64,000 nt of DNA from Parahaliea mediterranea (GCF_017255185.1 NZ_JAFKCZ010000007.1:62001-126000); one strand, 5' to 3'; shown: positions 10,480 through 19,457, counted from the first letter of the stretch. The notes: a model not told the origin generated them from the sequence alone. Numbers and translations: made by a program.

Positions 10480-11136
10480 GTGACACTGGCCATTTTCGAC
10501 CTCGACAACACCCTTATCGCCGGCGACAGCGACCACCTCTGGGGCTGCTATCTGTGCGAGCAGGGGCTGGTGGACAGCGAAAGTTTCGCCGCGCGCAACG
10601 AGCAGTTCTACCGCGACTACCAGGCCGGCGAGCTCGACGTGCTGGCCTACCTGCGCTTTGCCCTGGCGCCGCTGGCCGGCCGCCCCGCCGGGGAGCTGGC
10701 ACGCTGGCACCGCGACTTCATGCGCCAGGTGATCGAACCGATCATGCTGCCCGCGGCGCGCTCGCTGGTGGAGCGCCACCGGGACCAGGGCCACACCCTG
10801 CTGATCATCACCGCCACCAACGAGTTCATCACCGCCCCCATCGCCCGGGCCCTGGGTATCGACAACCTGCTGGCCTGCGAGGCCGAGCGAGTGGACGGCG
10901 TCTACACCGGGGAGCCCGTCGGCACCCCCTCCTTCGGCGCCGGCAAGGTGGCGCGGCTGGAAACCTGGCGCGCGCAGCGGGGCGAGAGCCTGGCGGGCGC
11001 CTGGTTCTACTCCGATTCCCACAACGACCTGCCGCTGCTGGAGCGGGTCGACAACCCGGTGGCGGTGGACCCCGACGAGCGCCTGCGCAGCCGCGCCGAG
11101 GCGGCGGGCTGGCCGATTATCTCGCTCAGGGACTGA
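10480..11136 (+). CDS. HAD-superfamily (IB) phosphatase, SerB-like
   Basis: A 218-residue cytosolic phosphatase. Motif I is [14 protein letters not shown] with the nucleophilic Asp, motif II is in LLIITATNE, and the acidic motif is [11 protein letters not shown]. It belongs to the HAD-IB group containing phosphoserine phosphatase-like enzymes, but the substrate is not evident. It begins with GTG at 10480. Its divergent position next to rppH is shared with Pseudomonas. The 279-base gap upstream holds no further gene that I can see. Confidence 0.88.
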   Translation: MTLAIFDLDNTLIAGDSDHLWGCYLCEQGLVDSESFAARNEQFYRDYQAGELDVLAYLRFALAPLAGRPAGELARWHRDFMRQVIEPIMLPAARSLVERHRDQGHTLLIITATNEFITAPIARALGIDNLLACEAERVDGVYTGEPVGTPSFGAGKVARLETWRAQRGESLAGAWFYSDSHNDLPLLERVDNPVAVDPDERLRSRAEAAGWPIISLRD

Positions 11137-11174
11137 TTGGCCCACGCCCTAGAATAGAAATTACGCTCCGCTGG

Positions 11175-11400
11175 TAGGCACGGGGCGCGGGAGGCCCCTG
11201 CGAACAATCAGGCCACCGCTTTCGTTTTCCATCATCGGAGGGAGCTTTACGGCGAGCAGAGCCTGCCCCTCTTTTCGGGCACTGGCCGAGTCCCAATTTT
11301 TGCGCAGCAAAAATGGTCGAGTTGCGCAGCCGCCCGGAGATGATGGAAAACGAGTGGCCGTTCGCAGGGGCCTCCCGCGCTCCGGGCCGGCAATTACCTA
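11175..11400. repeat. Large imperfect inverted-repeat element (MITE-like or structured RNA)
   Basis: Between the converging HAD and rlmI genes, the segments 11185-11236 and 11339-11380 are reverse complements of each other apart from about ten extra bases in the left arm. Shared blocks are GCGCGGGAGGCCCCTGCGAA, GGCCAC and CGTTTTCCATCATC. The roughly 100-base middle contains a smaller hairpin, TTTTTGC-GCA-GCAAAAA (11297-11313). The outermost bases are TAGG at 11175 and CCTA at 11397, and the right end supplies the rlmI stop codon. No protein-coding potential is apparent. Confidence 0.6.
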
Positions 11401-12588
11401 GACAGACCGACGGAAAAACGCCGACTTCAGGTACTCCGTCTCCGGGATCGCCGGATGGATGGGGTGGTCCGCCCCCTGGGCGCCCTGCTCGATCAGGCTG
11501 ACCCGGCACCCGGCGCGTACCGCCGCCGACTGCACCGCCGCCACCAGGTCGGCCCGCGCCAGGTGCATCGAACAGGAGGCCGACACCAGCACGCCGCCCG
11601 GCGCCAACAGGCGCAGGCCCAGTTCATTGATACGGCGGTAGGCCTTGATCCCCTTCTTGAGGTCCCGGCGCCGCTGGATAAAGGCCGGCGGGTCGAGAAT
11701 CACCAGCTCGAACTGGCGGCCCTGCTCGGCCAGGGCGGTCATGGTTTCGGCGGCGTTGCCGCGCAGGGTCGAGACCACCGCCTCCAGGTCGTTGTGCCGC
11801 GCGTTCGCCTCGACCCCCTCGAGGGCCGCGGCCGAGCTGTCCAGGCAACACACCTCGCGCGCGCCGAAGGCCGCCGCCTGCACGCCCCAGCCACCGATGT
11901 AGCTGTACACATCCAGCACGCTGCGACCGGGAGCGTAGGTGCGCAGGCGCTCGCGCGCCATGCGGTGGTCGTAGAACCAACCGGTTTTCTGGCCGGCGTG
12001 CACCGGCGCCAGGAAACGCACGCCGTTTTCGGCCAGGGGCAGCTGCGGCGGCACCTCGCCGTGCACCACCGCCACCCGCTCTTCCAGGTCCTGCTCCCGC
12101 CGGCTGCGACTGTCGGCGCGCAACAGGATGCCCGCGGGCCGCAGCAGGGCCACCAGGGCCGCGACGATGGCGCCCTCGTAGCGCTCGATGCCGGCGTTGT
12201 TGAGCTGTACCACCAGGTAGTCGCCGAAGCGGTCCACCACCAGCCCCGGCAACAGATCGCTGTCGCCGTACACCAGGCGGTAATGGGGCTCGGCAAAGGC
12301 GAGTTCGCGCCCGGCCAGGGCGTCCGCGAGGGCCGCCGGCAGGGCGTCCTCCAGCGCGCACTGCCGCCCCGGCGCGTAGAGCCGGGCGCAGATCAGGCTG
12401 TGGGGGTCCATATAGGCGCTGCCCAGCACCTCTCCGCCGGCGGCGCGCACCGTCACCGGATCGCCCGCCTGGAAGGCCGACAGGGGGGTACGCGCGGCAT
12501 CCACCTCGTTGGAGTAAACCCAGAGATGGCCGGCGCGCAACCGACGCTCGCCGCCGCGGCGCAGGAATAGATCGCTTGGGAGTGTCAT
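11398..12588 (-). CDS. rlmI: 23S rRNA (cytosine-1962-C5) methyltransferase RlmI-like
   Basis: A 396-residue class I SAM-dependent methyltransferase. An N-terminal PUA-like RNA-binding domain covers about residues 1-75 (LRRGGERRLRAGHLWVYSNE). A central EEHY-type domain follows, then the Rossmann domain with VLDVYSYIGGWG for SAM and the catalytic VILDPPAF. The C-terminal SASCSMH also fits RlmI. The ATG at 12588 gives the family N-terminus. The stop codon overlaps the outer end of the inverted-repeat element at 11175-11400. Confidence 0.9.
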   Translation of the reverse strand: MTLPSDLFLRRGGERRLRAGHLWVYSNEVDAARTPLSAFQAGDPVTVRAAGGEVLGSAYMDPHSLICARLYAPGRQCALEDALPAALADALAGRELAFAEPHYRLVYGDSDLLPGLVVDRFGDYLVVQLNNAGIERYEGAIVAALVALLRPAGILLRADSRSRREQDLEERVAVVHGEVPPQLPLAENGVRFLAPVHAGQKTGWFYDHRMARERLRTYAPGRSVLDVYSYIGGWGVQAAAFGAREVCCLDSSAAALEGVEANARHNDLEAVVSTLRGNAAETMTALAEQGRQFELVILDPPAFIQRRRDLKKGIKAYRRINELGLRLLAPGGVLVSASCSMHLARADLVAAVQSAAVRAGCRVSLIEQGAQGADHPIHPAIPETEYLKSAFFRRSV

Positions 12589-12625
12589 GGCTTGATCAGG
12601 GCGCCGGCGACGGCGCCCCGCGAAC

Positions 12626-13018
12626 TCAGTCCTCGTCGGCGCAGTGCTGCTCGTAGTCGCTGGCGCCGAGCAACTTGTCCAGCTCGCCGGCATCTTCCGG
12701 TTGCAGCTTGTAGAACCAGCCGTCGTTGTAGGGGTCGGCGTTAACCACCTCGGGCTCGTCCTCGAGGCGCGCGTTGACGGCGACCACCGTGCCGGCGACC
12801 GGCGCATAGATGTCAGAGGCGGCCTTGACCGATTCGACCACGCCGGCCTCGTCGCCCGCCGCCAGGGTATCGCCCTCCTGGGGCAGCTCCACGAAGACCA
12901 CGTCGCCCAGCGCCTCCTGGGCGTGATCGGTAATGCCCACGGTGACCGTGCCGTCCTCTTCAAGGCGCGCCCACTCGTGGCTGCTGGCGTACTTCAATTC
13001 ACTGGGGATCTGGCTCAT
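12626..13018 (-). CDS. gcvH: Glycine cleavage system H protein
   Basis: A 130-residue lipoyl carrier that shuttles the aminomethyl group between the P, T and L proteins. The lipoylated Lys is about residue 65 in [15 protein letters not shown]. The N-terminal [14 protein letters not shown] and C-terminal GWFYKL are typical. It stands without gcvT or gcvP here, directly upstream of rlmI, although gcvT usually accompanies it in gammaproteobacteria. Confidence 0.96.
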   Translation of the reverse strand: MSQIPSELKYASSHEWARLEEDGTVTVGITDHAQEALGDVVFVELPQEGDTLAAGDEAGVVESVKAASDIYAPVAGTVVAVNARLEDEPEVVNADPYNDGWFYKLQPEDAGELDKLLGASDYEQHCADED

Positions 13019-13136
13019 GGGGGCTCCTTGAACATGGGCTGGGGAGGCCGGTGCGGTGCCCGGCGCGATTGTCGGCGCCATTCTAACCGCGGGACCGGCA
13101 AATCCAAAGCTGTCGCGCCACCTTGTCCCTGCCGGG

Positions 13137-14354
13137 CTAGGGCTCCAGCCCCATGGCCCTGCGCATAATGCCCTGCTTCAGCGCGCCGGCGCGGCCGACA
13201 CGGGTCATCCCGGCGTTGCGCAGCCAGCGCAGCGCCGGGGCTTCCTGCTCGAACAGGTACTTGAACGTATCCATGGCGCCCATCATCAGCAGGTTTTCGC
13301 CCTTGCGGCGGCGCTGGTAGCGCCTGAGCACCGGCAACCGGCCGGGATCGGTCCCGCGCCGGTGCGCCGCCAGCACCTCCTGCGCGAGCACCGCCACGTC
13401 CTTGAACCCCAGATTGATGCCCTGGCCGGCCAGCGGGTGAATGGTATGGGCGGCATCGCCCACCAGTGCCACCCGCGGCTGCACGTAATCCACTGCGTGC
13501 CGCTGGCGCAGGGGAAAGGCCACCCGCCGGGAGCTGGCGAGCACACCGCCCAGGCGGTGCTCGAACGCCTCCCCCAGCGCGACGCAAAAAGCCGCGTCGT
13601 CCAGGGCCAGAACCTCCTCCGCCCGGGCGTCTTGCAGGGACCAGACGATGGAGCAAAAATGCCTGTCGCCCTCCCCGGGCAAGGGCAGGAAGGCCAGCGG
13701 CCCGGAGGGCATGAAACGCTGCCACGCGGTGGCCTCGTGCGGCCGCTCGATGGCCACCGTGGCCACCAGCGCGCGGTGGCCGTAATCCCACTCCCGGGTC
13801 GCGAAGCCCATCAGCTCGCGCACACTGGACAGGGCGCCGTCGGCGGCGACCAGCAGGCGCGCCTCGACCGGCGGCCCCTCTTCCATTTCCAGGGTCACCG
13901 CCGCCTCGTCCCGGGCGATGGCGCGCAGGCGCCGCGGCGCCAGCACCGAGATATCCGCGGCCGCGCCGATCCGACCCAGCAGCGCGCCAACCACCGCGCG
14001 GTTCTCCACGATATGCCCGAGCTCGGGGCAGTCCACCTCCGCGGCGTCGAAGGCGATGCGCCCGGTGCCATCGGCGTCCCACACCCGCATGTGCCGATAA
14101 GCGCAACTGCGGTAGCCGGCGATGGCGGGCCAGGCGCCGAGGTCTCGCAGCAGGGCGACCGACTGCCGGTTGAGGGCGCTCACCCGACTGTCGAAACTGT
14201 CGACTTCGCGCTCCGCCGGCAGCGCCGGCGGCGTCACCGGGCGGGCCTCGACCAGCGCCACCGACAGGCCGGCACCCGACAGCGCAACGGCCAGCGCGCT
14301 TCCGGCCATCCCCGCGCCGACAATGGCGACATCAAATCGCGAATACTCAGGCAC
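13137..14354 (-). CDS. ubiI: FAD-dependent ubiquinone biosynthesis hydroxylase UbiI-like
   Basis: A 405-residue flavoprotein monooxygenase of the UbiH/UbiF/VisC family, acting on a polyprenyl-phenol ring. It has an N-terminal GxGxxG ([14 protein letters not shown]), the ADG motif ([11 protein letters not shown]) and a C-terminal FAD motif ([19 protein letters not shown]). It is assigned as UbiI because it follows UbiH and PepP in the pepP-ubiH-ubiI order known from E. coli. UbiF or UbiM activity is a possible alternative. The GTG at 14354 overlaps the ubiH end by eight bases. Confidence 0.85.
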   Translation of the reverse strand: MPEYSRFDVAIVGAGMAGSALAVALSGAGLSVALVEARPVTPPALPAEREVDSFDSRVSALNRQSVALLRDLGAWPAIAGYRSCAYRHMRVWDADGTGRIAFDAAEVDCPELGHIVENRAVVGALLGRIGAAADISVLAPRRLRAIARDEAAVTLEMEEGPPVEARLLVAADGALSSVRELMGFATREWDYGHRALVATVAIERPHEATAWQRFMPSGPLAFLPLPGEGDRHFCSIVWSLQDARAEEVLALDDAAFCVALGEAFEHRLGGVLASSRRVAFPLRQRHAVDYVQPRVALVGDAAHTIHPLAGQGINLGFKDVAVLAQEVLAAHRRGTDPGRLPVLRRYQRRRKGENLLMMGAMDTFKYLFEQEAPALRWLRNAGMTRVGRAGALKQGIMRRAMGLEP

Positions 14355-15588
14355 GGTAATCTCCCACTTCACCCAGCGCCGCCACCCCGGCCGCGTGGCG
14401 CACGAATTCACGCTTCAGCGGCGACGCCACATCCAGGCCCGACAGCGCGAGGTCCCGGGCCAGGCCCAGCAGCGGGTCGCGGCGCATGAACAGTTCCGGC
14501 AGGCGGTCGCTGGCGCCGATGGTGCGCCGCTGGTCCTGCCGCTGCGCGCGGTGGTAGCGCTGCAGCACGGCCAGGTCGCCGTAGCCGGCGGACCCGGCGT
14601 CGGCCAGGGTCGCGACGAGCCGCGCCACGTCCCGCAGCGCCAGGTTGAAGCCCTGTCCCGCCACCGGATGCAGGGTGTGGGCGGCGTTGCCCATCACCAC
14701 CACACCCCGGCGCAACTGCTCGCACGACTCCCGCAAGACCAGCGGGTAACAGTGCCGTTCGCCGGTTTGCAAAAAACGCCCCAGGCGGTAGCCAAAGCCC
14801 GCCTGCAGGGCCTCGAGAAACTCCTCCTGCGCGCACCCGGCCAGCGCCGCCGCCCGCTCCGGGGGCAGCGTCCAGACCAGGGCGCTGCGGCATTCACCGG
14901 GCCGGCTGGGCAGCAGCGGCAACAGCGCCAGCGGACCGCTGGCGGTGAAGCGCTCGTAGGCGCGACCGTCGTGGGGCCGGGCGAAGCTGACATTGGCGAT
15001 CAGCGCGCTCTGGCCGTAGACCTTTTCCCGCACCGTCACCCCGAGGGAGTCGCGCAGGGTCGACCCGGCGCCGTCGGCCACCACCAGCAGCCCGGCGCGC
15101 CAGTGCGGGTCGGCGGCGCCCTCCACTTCCAGCTCGGCCCCCGCGGCGGCCGGGACAACCCCGGTGACCCGGGCGGGACTGAGCACTTCCACCCGCCCCT
15201 GTCGGCGCAGCGCCCCCAGCAGGGCCTTGCCCAGCCAGGGATTTTCCACCACATAACCCAGGGCCGGCCAGTCGTAGTCCGCGGCCCGCATCAAGGTGCT
15301 GCCGAAATGGCCGCGGTGGGACACGTGGATGCTGTCGATGGGACAGGCCCACTGCTCGAGAGCCCGCCACACCCCCATCCGCCGGTAGATGTCACGCGAG
15401 CTGAAACTCAGGGCGGTGGAGCGGGCGTCGAAGGAGGGGTGGTACTGCGGCTCGGCGTCCGACGCCGGCAGGGCGAAACCCTCCACCAGGGTAATACGCG
15501 CCGCCGCCGGCAGGCTCGCCGCCAGCTGCAGCGCCAGGCTGACACCGACCATGCCGCCGCCCGCTATGACAATATCCCGCTCCTGCAT
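14347..15588 (-). CDS. ubiH: 2-octaprenyl-6-methoxyphenol hydroxylase UbiH
   Basis: A 413-residue flavin monooxygenase for aerobic C4 ring hydroxylation in ubiquinone synthesis. The motifs are IVIAGGGMVGVSLAL, VADGAGSTLR and GNAAHTLHPVAGQGFNLAL. GNAA in the last motif, HPSFDARSTALS and IHVSHRGHFG match UbiH rather than its paralogues. It lies 18 bases after pepP and is translationally coupled to ubiI. Confidence 0.92.
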   Translation of the reverse strand: MQERDIVIAGGGMVGVSLALQLAASLPAAARITLVEGFALPASDAEPQYHPSFDARSTALSFSSRDIYRRMGVWRALEQWACPIDSIHVSHRGHFGSTLMRAADYDWPALGYVVENPWLGKALLGALRRQGRVEVLSPARVTGVVPAAAGAELEVEGAADPHWRAGLLVVADGAGSTLRDSLGVTVREKVYGQSALIANVSFARPHDGRAYERFTASGPLALLPLLPSRPGECRSALVWTLPPERAAALAGCAQEEFLEALQAGFGYRLGRFLQTGERHCYPLVLRESCEQLRRGVVVMGNAAHTLHPVAGQGFNLALRDVARLVATLADAGSAGYGDLAVLQRYHRAQRQDQRRTIGASDRLPELFMRRDPLLGLARDLALSGLDVASPLKREFVRHAAGVAALGEVGDYRA

Positions 15589-15606
15589 GTCGCCCCCTGT
15601 GCGTCC

Positions 15607-16920
15607 TCAGGCCCCCATCAGGGCCTCGATCTCGTCCACCTCGCGCGGCACGTCGCCGGTGAGCAGCTCGCAGCCGTCCGCGGTCACCGCCACGTTGTCC
15701 TCGATGCGAATGCCAATGCCGCGCCAGCGCGGGTCCACCCGCCGGTTGTCCGGGGCCACGTAAATACCCGGCTCCACGGTCATTACCATACCCGGCTCCA
15801 GCAGGCGCCACTCCTCGCCCACCCGGTAGTCACCCACGTCGTGCACATCCAGCCCCAGCCAGTGGCCGGCGCGGTGCATGTAAAAATCGCGGTAGGCGCC
15901 CTTTTTGATCAGGGTATCGACCCTGCCCTTCAGCAGGCCCAGCGCCACCAGGCCCTCGGTAATCACCCGCACGGTGGCATCGTGGGGCTGGTCCCAGTGG
16001 TTGCCCGGGCGGATCGCGTCGATGGCCGCGCGCTGGGCCTCCAGCACGACCTCGTAGAGGGCCCGCTGCTGGCGGTTGAATTTGCCGCCCACGGGAAAGG
16101 TGCGGGTCACGTCCGCGGCATAGCCCTCCAGCTCGCAACCGGCGTCGATCAGCACCAGGTCGCCCCGGCGCAGCTTCGCGCTGTTGTCGATATAGTGCAG
16201 GACGCAGCCATTGTCGCCACCGCCGACGATGCAGGGGTAGGCCGGGTGGCGGGCACCGGCCATGGCGAACTCGTGCAGGATGTCCGCCTCGAGCTGGTAT
16301 TCGTAGAGCCCGGGCCGGCAATTGCGCATCGCCCGGCAGTGGGCGCGGGCGGTGATCTGCGCCGCCCGACGCATCACGCGCAGCTCACCGGCACTCTTGA
16401 TCAGGCGCAGGTCGTGGAGCAGGTGATCCAGGTCGGTGAGTTCCCCCGGCGGCACCGCGCCGGACGCCTCCATGGCGCGTATGCGATTGACCCAGGCCAT
16501 GACCTGGCGATCGAACTCGGCGCTGCGCCCCATGGAATAGTAAAGCCGTTCGCGGCCCTCGATCAGGCCCGGGAGGATCTCGTCGATGTCGCCGATGGGA
16601 AAGGCGTCGTCGGCCCCCAGTTGCTCGCAGACCCCCTCGGGCCCCAGGCGGCGCCCGTGCCACAGCTCCCCCTGGGCGTCGCGCTCGCGGCAGAACATCA
16701 CGAATTCACCGTGCTCCCGCCCCGGGACCAGCACCATCACCGACATCGGCTCGACAAAACCCGAAAGGTAGTAAAAGTCGGAGTCCTGGCGGAAGGGATA
16801 CTCGGTGTCGCGGCTGCGCACCAACTCCCGCGCGGAGGGGATGATGGCGATACTGTCGGGCTCCATCAGCGCCATCAGGCGCGCCCGGCGCCGGGCGAAT
16901 TCCTGCCTGCCTATCGTCAT
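15607..16920 (-). CDS. pepP: Xaa-Pro aminopeptidase P
   Basis: A 437-residue M24B metallopeptidase that removes N-terminal residues preceding proline. The N-terminal creatinase-like domain spans about residues 1-170. The C-terminal pita-bread domain shows the dinuclear metal ligands in LVLIDAGCELEGYAADVTRT, HWLGLDVHD, VMTVEPGIY and GIRIEDNV. The ATG at 16920 lies two bases after the UPF0149 stop. The order UPF0149-pepP-ubiH-ubiI is conserved across gammaproteobacteria. Confidence 0.95.
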   Translation of the reverse strand: MTIGRQEFARRRARLMALMEPDSIAIIPSARELVRSRDTEYPFRQDSDFYYLSGFVEPMSVMVLVPGREHGEFVMFCRERDAQGELWHGRRLGPEGVCEQLGADDAFPIGDIDEILPGLIEGRERLYYSMGRSAEFDRQVMAWVNRIRAMEASGAVPPGELTDLDHLLHDLRLIKSAGELRVMRRAAQITARAHCRAMRNCRPGLYEYQLEADILHEFAMAGARHPAYPCIVGGGDNGCVLHYIDNSAKLRRGDLVLIDAGCELEGYAADVTRTFPVGGKFNRQQRALYEVVLEAQRAAIDAIRPGNHWDQPHDATVRVITEGLVALGLLKGRVDTLIKKGAYRDFYMHRAGHWLGLDVHDVGDYRVGEEWRLLEPGMVMTVEPGIYVAPDNRRVDPRWRGIGIRIEDNVAVTADGCELLTGDVPREVDEIEALMGA

Positions 16921-16922
16921 GG

Positions 16923-17555
16923 TCAGTGCAGCGGCGGCTCGCCGGGAGCATCGTCCGCGCGCCCCTGGCTGTCCATGAACACGTTCAGCACGGCAAAGCG
17001 CAGGTACTCCACGAGCTCGGCGTAGTGGCCCTCGGACTCGTCCTCGGAGACTTCCGCGTCCTCGTCGGCGCCGGCCTGGGCCATCATGGCGATGTCCCGC
17101 AGGATCTCGGCGCTGTCGCCGGGCAGGCTGCGGTCGCCGCGCCCGGCCACCGCGGTGGCCCGGGCGAACCCGGCCATGAAGCCGCGGCACCAGAAGCCCA
17201 GGGCCATGATGCGCACATCCAGCTCGGTATCGTCGTCCGGCAACAGCGGGTGGAAATCGAACTCCTCGTCCTGCAGCGCGGCCTGGGTGACGCTGTACAA
17301 CTGCAACATCAGCTCCGCCAGTTCGCCGTGGAGGTCCAGCTCCAGGGTCTGGTTGAGGCCGGCGAGACCGGCGGCAGGTTCGCCCACCGCGCCGGCCGAC
17401 AGCAGGCCGCTCAGGCAGCCGTGCAATTCCGAGGGCGAAGTCTGCTCGCCCTGCTCCACCAGGTGGCCGGCGATCTCGTCAAAATCGAATACCGTGCCCG
17501 CGCCGGGCATATCGTCAAACATGGGGCTGAGTTCCACTGCGCTGGCCCGCGCCAT
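16923..17555 (-). CDS. UPF0149 family protein (YgfB-like)
   Basis: A 210-residue acidic, helical protein. The YgfB family core SPSELHGCLSGLL and the conserved C-terminal PPLH are present. A C-terminal acidic stretch (EDAEVSEDESEGHYAELVEYLR) also matches. In Pseudomonas, YgfB has been linked to regulation of beta-lactamase and stress genes; here the role is not evident. Starts at 17555 or at Met in MFDDMPG (17522) are both possible, because neither has a strong ribosome-binding site. Confidence 0.85.
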   Translation of the reverse strand: MARASAVELSPMFDDMPGAGTVFDFDEIAGHLVEQGEQTSPSELHGCLSGLLSAGAVGEPAAGLAGLNQTLELDLHGELAELMLQLYSVTQAALQDEEFDFHPLLPDDDTELDVRIMALGFWCRGFMAGFARATAVAGRGDRSLPGDSAEILRDIAMMAQAGADEDAEVSEDESEGHYAELVEYLRFAVLNVFMDSQGRADDAPGEPPLH

Positions 17556-17620
17556 CGGCAAGTTCCAGCAATAGCTGGAAAACCACGGGCAGGCTATTGA
17601 ATAGCTTACGTTTTGTCTCG

Positions 17621-17649
17621 TTGACCTCACCGGGGCGCACGCCTATAGT
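17621..17649 (+). promoter_or_regulatory. Sigma-70 promoter for the ZapB-like/zapA pair
   Basis: TTGACC (17621-17626) and TATAGT (17644-17649) are separated by exactly 17 bases, a near-consensus arrangement 31 bases upstream of the TIGR02449 start. It lies in the divergent gap facing the UPF0149-pepP operon. Confidence 0.65.
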
Positions 17650-17680
17650 GAGGGCACCAGACGGACGCTAGTATAACGCC

Positions 17681-17881
17681 ATGGCCGACAACCCGCTCAA
17701 GGCACTGGAGAGTAAAATCGACCAGTTGATTACCCTGTGCCAGGAACTCAACCACGAGAACCAGACTCTGAAAGCGGATGCCGCCCGCTGGCAGCGGGAG
17801 CGACAGGACCTGATCGACAAAAACGAACTTGCCCGCGGCAAGGTCGAGGCCATGCTCAACCGCCTGCGGGCCATGGAGTGA
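17681..17881 (+). CDS. TIGR02449 family small coiled-coil protein (ZapB-like)
   Basis: A 66-residue protein that is almost entirely a heptad-patterned coiled coil (LKALESKIDQLITLCQELNH, then ENQTLKADAARWQRERQDL). Size and sequence fit the TIGR02449 family encoded directly upstream of zapA in many gammaproteobacteria. By analogy with ZapB it may act in Z-ring organisation, which is inference. It ends five bases before the zapA start. Confidence 0.85.
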   Translation: MADNPLKALESKIDQLITLCQELNHENQTLKADAARWQRERQDLIDKNELARGKVEAMLNRLRAME

Positions 17882-17885
17882 TACC

Positions 17886-18203
17886 GTGAGCCACCCCAAT
17901 ACCGTGACCGTGAGAATCCTGGACAAGGACTACCAGGTGGCCTGCCCCGAGGAACAGCAGGCCGAGCTGATCGTGTCCGCCAAATACCTCGACAAGCAAA
18001 TGCGCGCCATCCGCGACACCGGCAAGGTCATCGGTGTCGAACGCATCGCGGTCATGGCCGCGCTCAATATCAGCTACGAGCTGCTGAAGGCCTCGGAGCA
18101 GGGCGGCGGTGACCTGGCGGACGCGGCGCCGGAAGACGTGCGCCAGCTCAACCAGAAGATCGATGACGCCCTTTACCACCTGCGCCAGCTGGAAATTGGC
18201 TGA
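17886..18203 (+). CDS. zapA: Cell division protein ZapA
   Basis: A 105-residue FtsZ-ring-associated protein that cross-links FtsZ filaments. The N-terminal domain has VTVRILDKDYQVACPEEQQ. The helical region has LDKQMRAIRDTGKVIGVERI and AALNISYELL, followed by a C-terminal dimerisation coiled coil. Translation begins with GTG at 17886. The 6S RNA gene follows, as in other gammaproteobacteria. Confidence 0.93.
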   Translation: MSHPNTVTVRILDKDYQVACPEEQQAELIVSAKYLDKQMRAIRDTGKVIGVERIAVMAALNISYELLKASEQGGGDLADAAPEDVRQLNQKIDDALYHLRQLEIG

Positions 18204-18242
18204 ATCGAAACGCGCGACGCAGAACTTCTCGGCGCACTGCGT

Positions 18243-18248
18243 TATAAT
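18243..18248 (+). promoter_or_regulatory. -10 element of the 6S RNA promoter
   Basis: A perfect TATAAT ends six bases before the inferred 6S RNA 5' end. No convincing -35 hexamer is visible at the right distance. Confidence 0.6.
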
Positions 18249-18254
18249 GGCCGC

Positions 18255-18434
18255 GGATCCCTGGTGTACTCGCCAGGCAGACAGTCCTCGAGCCGATAAG
18301 TGTACGACCGGGGGTTGCCAGCAACTGCTGTTGTGCAGGTCCGGTACAAACCGGAAAGCCTGATGCGGTACGGCAGCCACCACCTTGAACCATCGGGTTC
18401 AAGGGCAGCCCTGCCAGCGGTATACCGGGAATCC
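18255..18434 (+). ncRNA. ssrS: 6S RNA
   Basis: About 180 bases between zapA and fau, the conserved ssrS location. The 5' end GGATCCCTGGTGTAC pairs with the 3' end GTATACCGGGAATCC, closing the long hairpin. The 5' GAGCCGATA and the 3' CCTTGAACC-ATC-GGGTTCAAGG stem match hallmark segments of gammaproteobacterial 6S RNA. 6S RNA mimics an open promoter and sequesters sigma-70 RNA polymerase in stationary phase. The ends are inferred from the terminal pairing. Confidence 0.93.
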
Positions 18435-18445
18435 AACCTCCTTTC

Positions 18446-19024
18446 ATGACCTCTCCAGACCAGCTGAAGACACAACTGCGCCGGGAACTGCGCGAACGGC
18501 GTCGCGCCCTCGACCCCGCGCGGCAGCAAGGCGCCGCCCGCGCCGCCGCCCTGGCACTGCCCGCGCTCCCGGACTGGGACCGCATCGCGCGTATCGCCCT
18601 GTACCTGCCCGCCGACGGCGAAGTGGATACCCGCGACATCGCCCACCTGTGCCGCGCAACGGGGCGCACCCTCTATTTACCGCGGGTGGGCGCGCGCGGG
18701 GAACTGCACTTCGCGCTGTGGCGCGAGGGCGTGCCGCTGCACAGCAATCGCTACGGCATACCCGAGCCACCGCCATCGGCGCCGCGCGGCGACACCGCGA
18801 CCCTGGACCTGGTATTACTGCCCCTGGTGGGCTGGGATCGGCGGGGCAACCGCCTGGGCATGGGAGGGGGTTACTACGACCGGGCGCTGGCGGGGCCGCG
18901 CCCGGGTCTGCTGGTGGGACTGGCGCACGGGGTGCAGGAAGTCGAGCGCCTGCCGGCGCAAGCCTGGGACGTGCGCCTCGACTATGTACTAACGGAACAG
19001 GGCCTGCACCGCTGCGGCGATTAA
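18446..19024 (+). CDS. fau: 5-formyltetrahydrofolate cyclo-ligase
   Basis: A 192-residue ATP-dependent enzyme that converts 5-formyl-THF to 5,10-methenyl-THF. Conserved segments are LRRELRERRRAL at the N-terminus, LYLPADGEVDT, and the nucleotide-binding loop NRLGMGGGYYDRAL near the C-terminus. It begins 12 bases after 6S RNA and is probably co-transcribed with it, as for E. coli ssrS-ygfA. Confidence 0.94.
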   Translation: MTSPDQLKTQLRRELRERRRALDPARQQGAARAAALALPALPDWDRIARIALYLPADGEVDTRDIAHLCRATGRTLYLPRVGARGELHFALWREGVPLHSNRYGIPEPPPSAPRGDTATLDLVLLPLVGWDRRGNRLGMGGGYYDRALAGPRPGLLVGLAHGVQEVERLPAQAWDVRLDYVLTEQGLHRCGD

Positions 19025-19040
19025 TCCAGGTGGCGCGGGC

Positions 19041-19187
19041 CTAGTCCTGGACGATCACACCCGCTTGCAGCTCGGATGCCGGTGCCGCCACCGTGTCGTT
19101 GGCCGCCATGGGCATCACCAGGGTCACCAATACACCCACGCCAAAGGCCGCCATCAGGATCAGCAGAAAATCCGGTTTACGTTTCAC
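19041..19187 (-). CDS. Small single-span membrane protein, function unknown
   Basis: A 48-residue reading frame starting with GTG at 19187. The positive N-terminus KRKPDF precedes one hydrophobic helix (LLILMAAFGVGVLVTLVM) and a short polar tail ending VIVQD. The positive-inside N-terminus, the clean helix and the compact fit between fau and ilvA support a real small protein. I do not recognise a family, and the ribosome-binding site is weak. Confidence 0.5.
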   Translation of the reverse strand: MKRKPDFLLILMAAFGVGVLVTLVMPMAANDTVAAPASELQAGVIVQD

Positions 19188-19362
19188 GCTCGCTAACTCT
19201 CGCAATTAGTCAAATGCCCCAGCTCTCTCCGGAACCCTGGGCCTGTTTTCGTTGTGCCTGTGACCTGCCATTTGTTATCTGTGACCCCCGTCACAGCGAA
19301 GGCCGGCCTCATTGGCAATATTTCACAAACTGCAGCGAGTCTAGCCTAGCGATGACCAAAAT

Positions 19363-19406
19363 AAAACCCCGGAGCCCGCATGAAACCTGGCTTTCCGGGG
19401 TTTTTT
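19363..19406 (-). terminator. Rho-independent terminator downstream of ilvA
   Basis: AAAACCCCGG (19363-19372) and CCGGGGTTTTTT (19395-19406) form a 10-bp stem with a 22-base loop. It lies 50 bases past the ilvA stop. A and T runs on both flanks would let it act on either strand. Confidence 0.7.
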
Positions 19407-19457
19407 CCGACTTTTCCCGAGAAAGCCCCGGAAATTTGACCGCAATGGTGAATTCCG

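Noticed and set aside
9700-11145. Extended 481-residue reading of the rppH frame
   Set aside because: The upstream part is antisense to the HAD phosphatase. The canonical RppH N-terminus IDSDGFRPN begins at the GTG at 10200.
14122-17025. Very long plus-strand open frame (967 residues) antisense to ubiI, ubiH and pepP
   Set aside because: The opposite strand carries three clear enzymes with intact motifs. The frame is low-complexity and a by-product of high GC codon bias.
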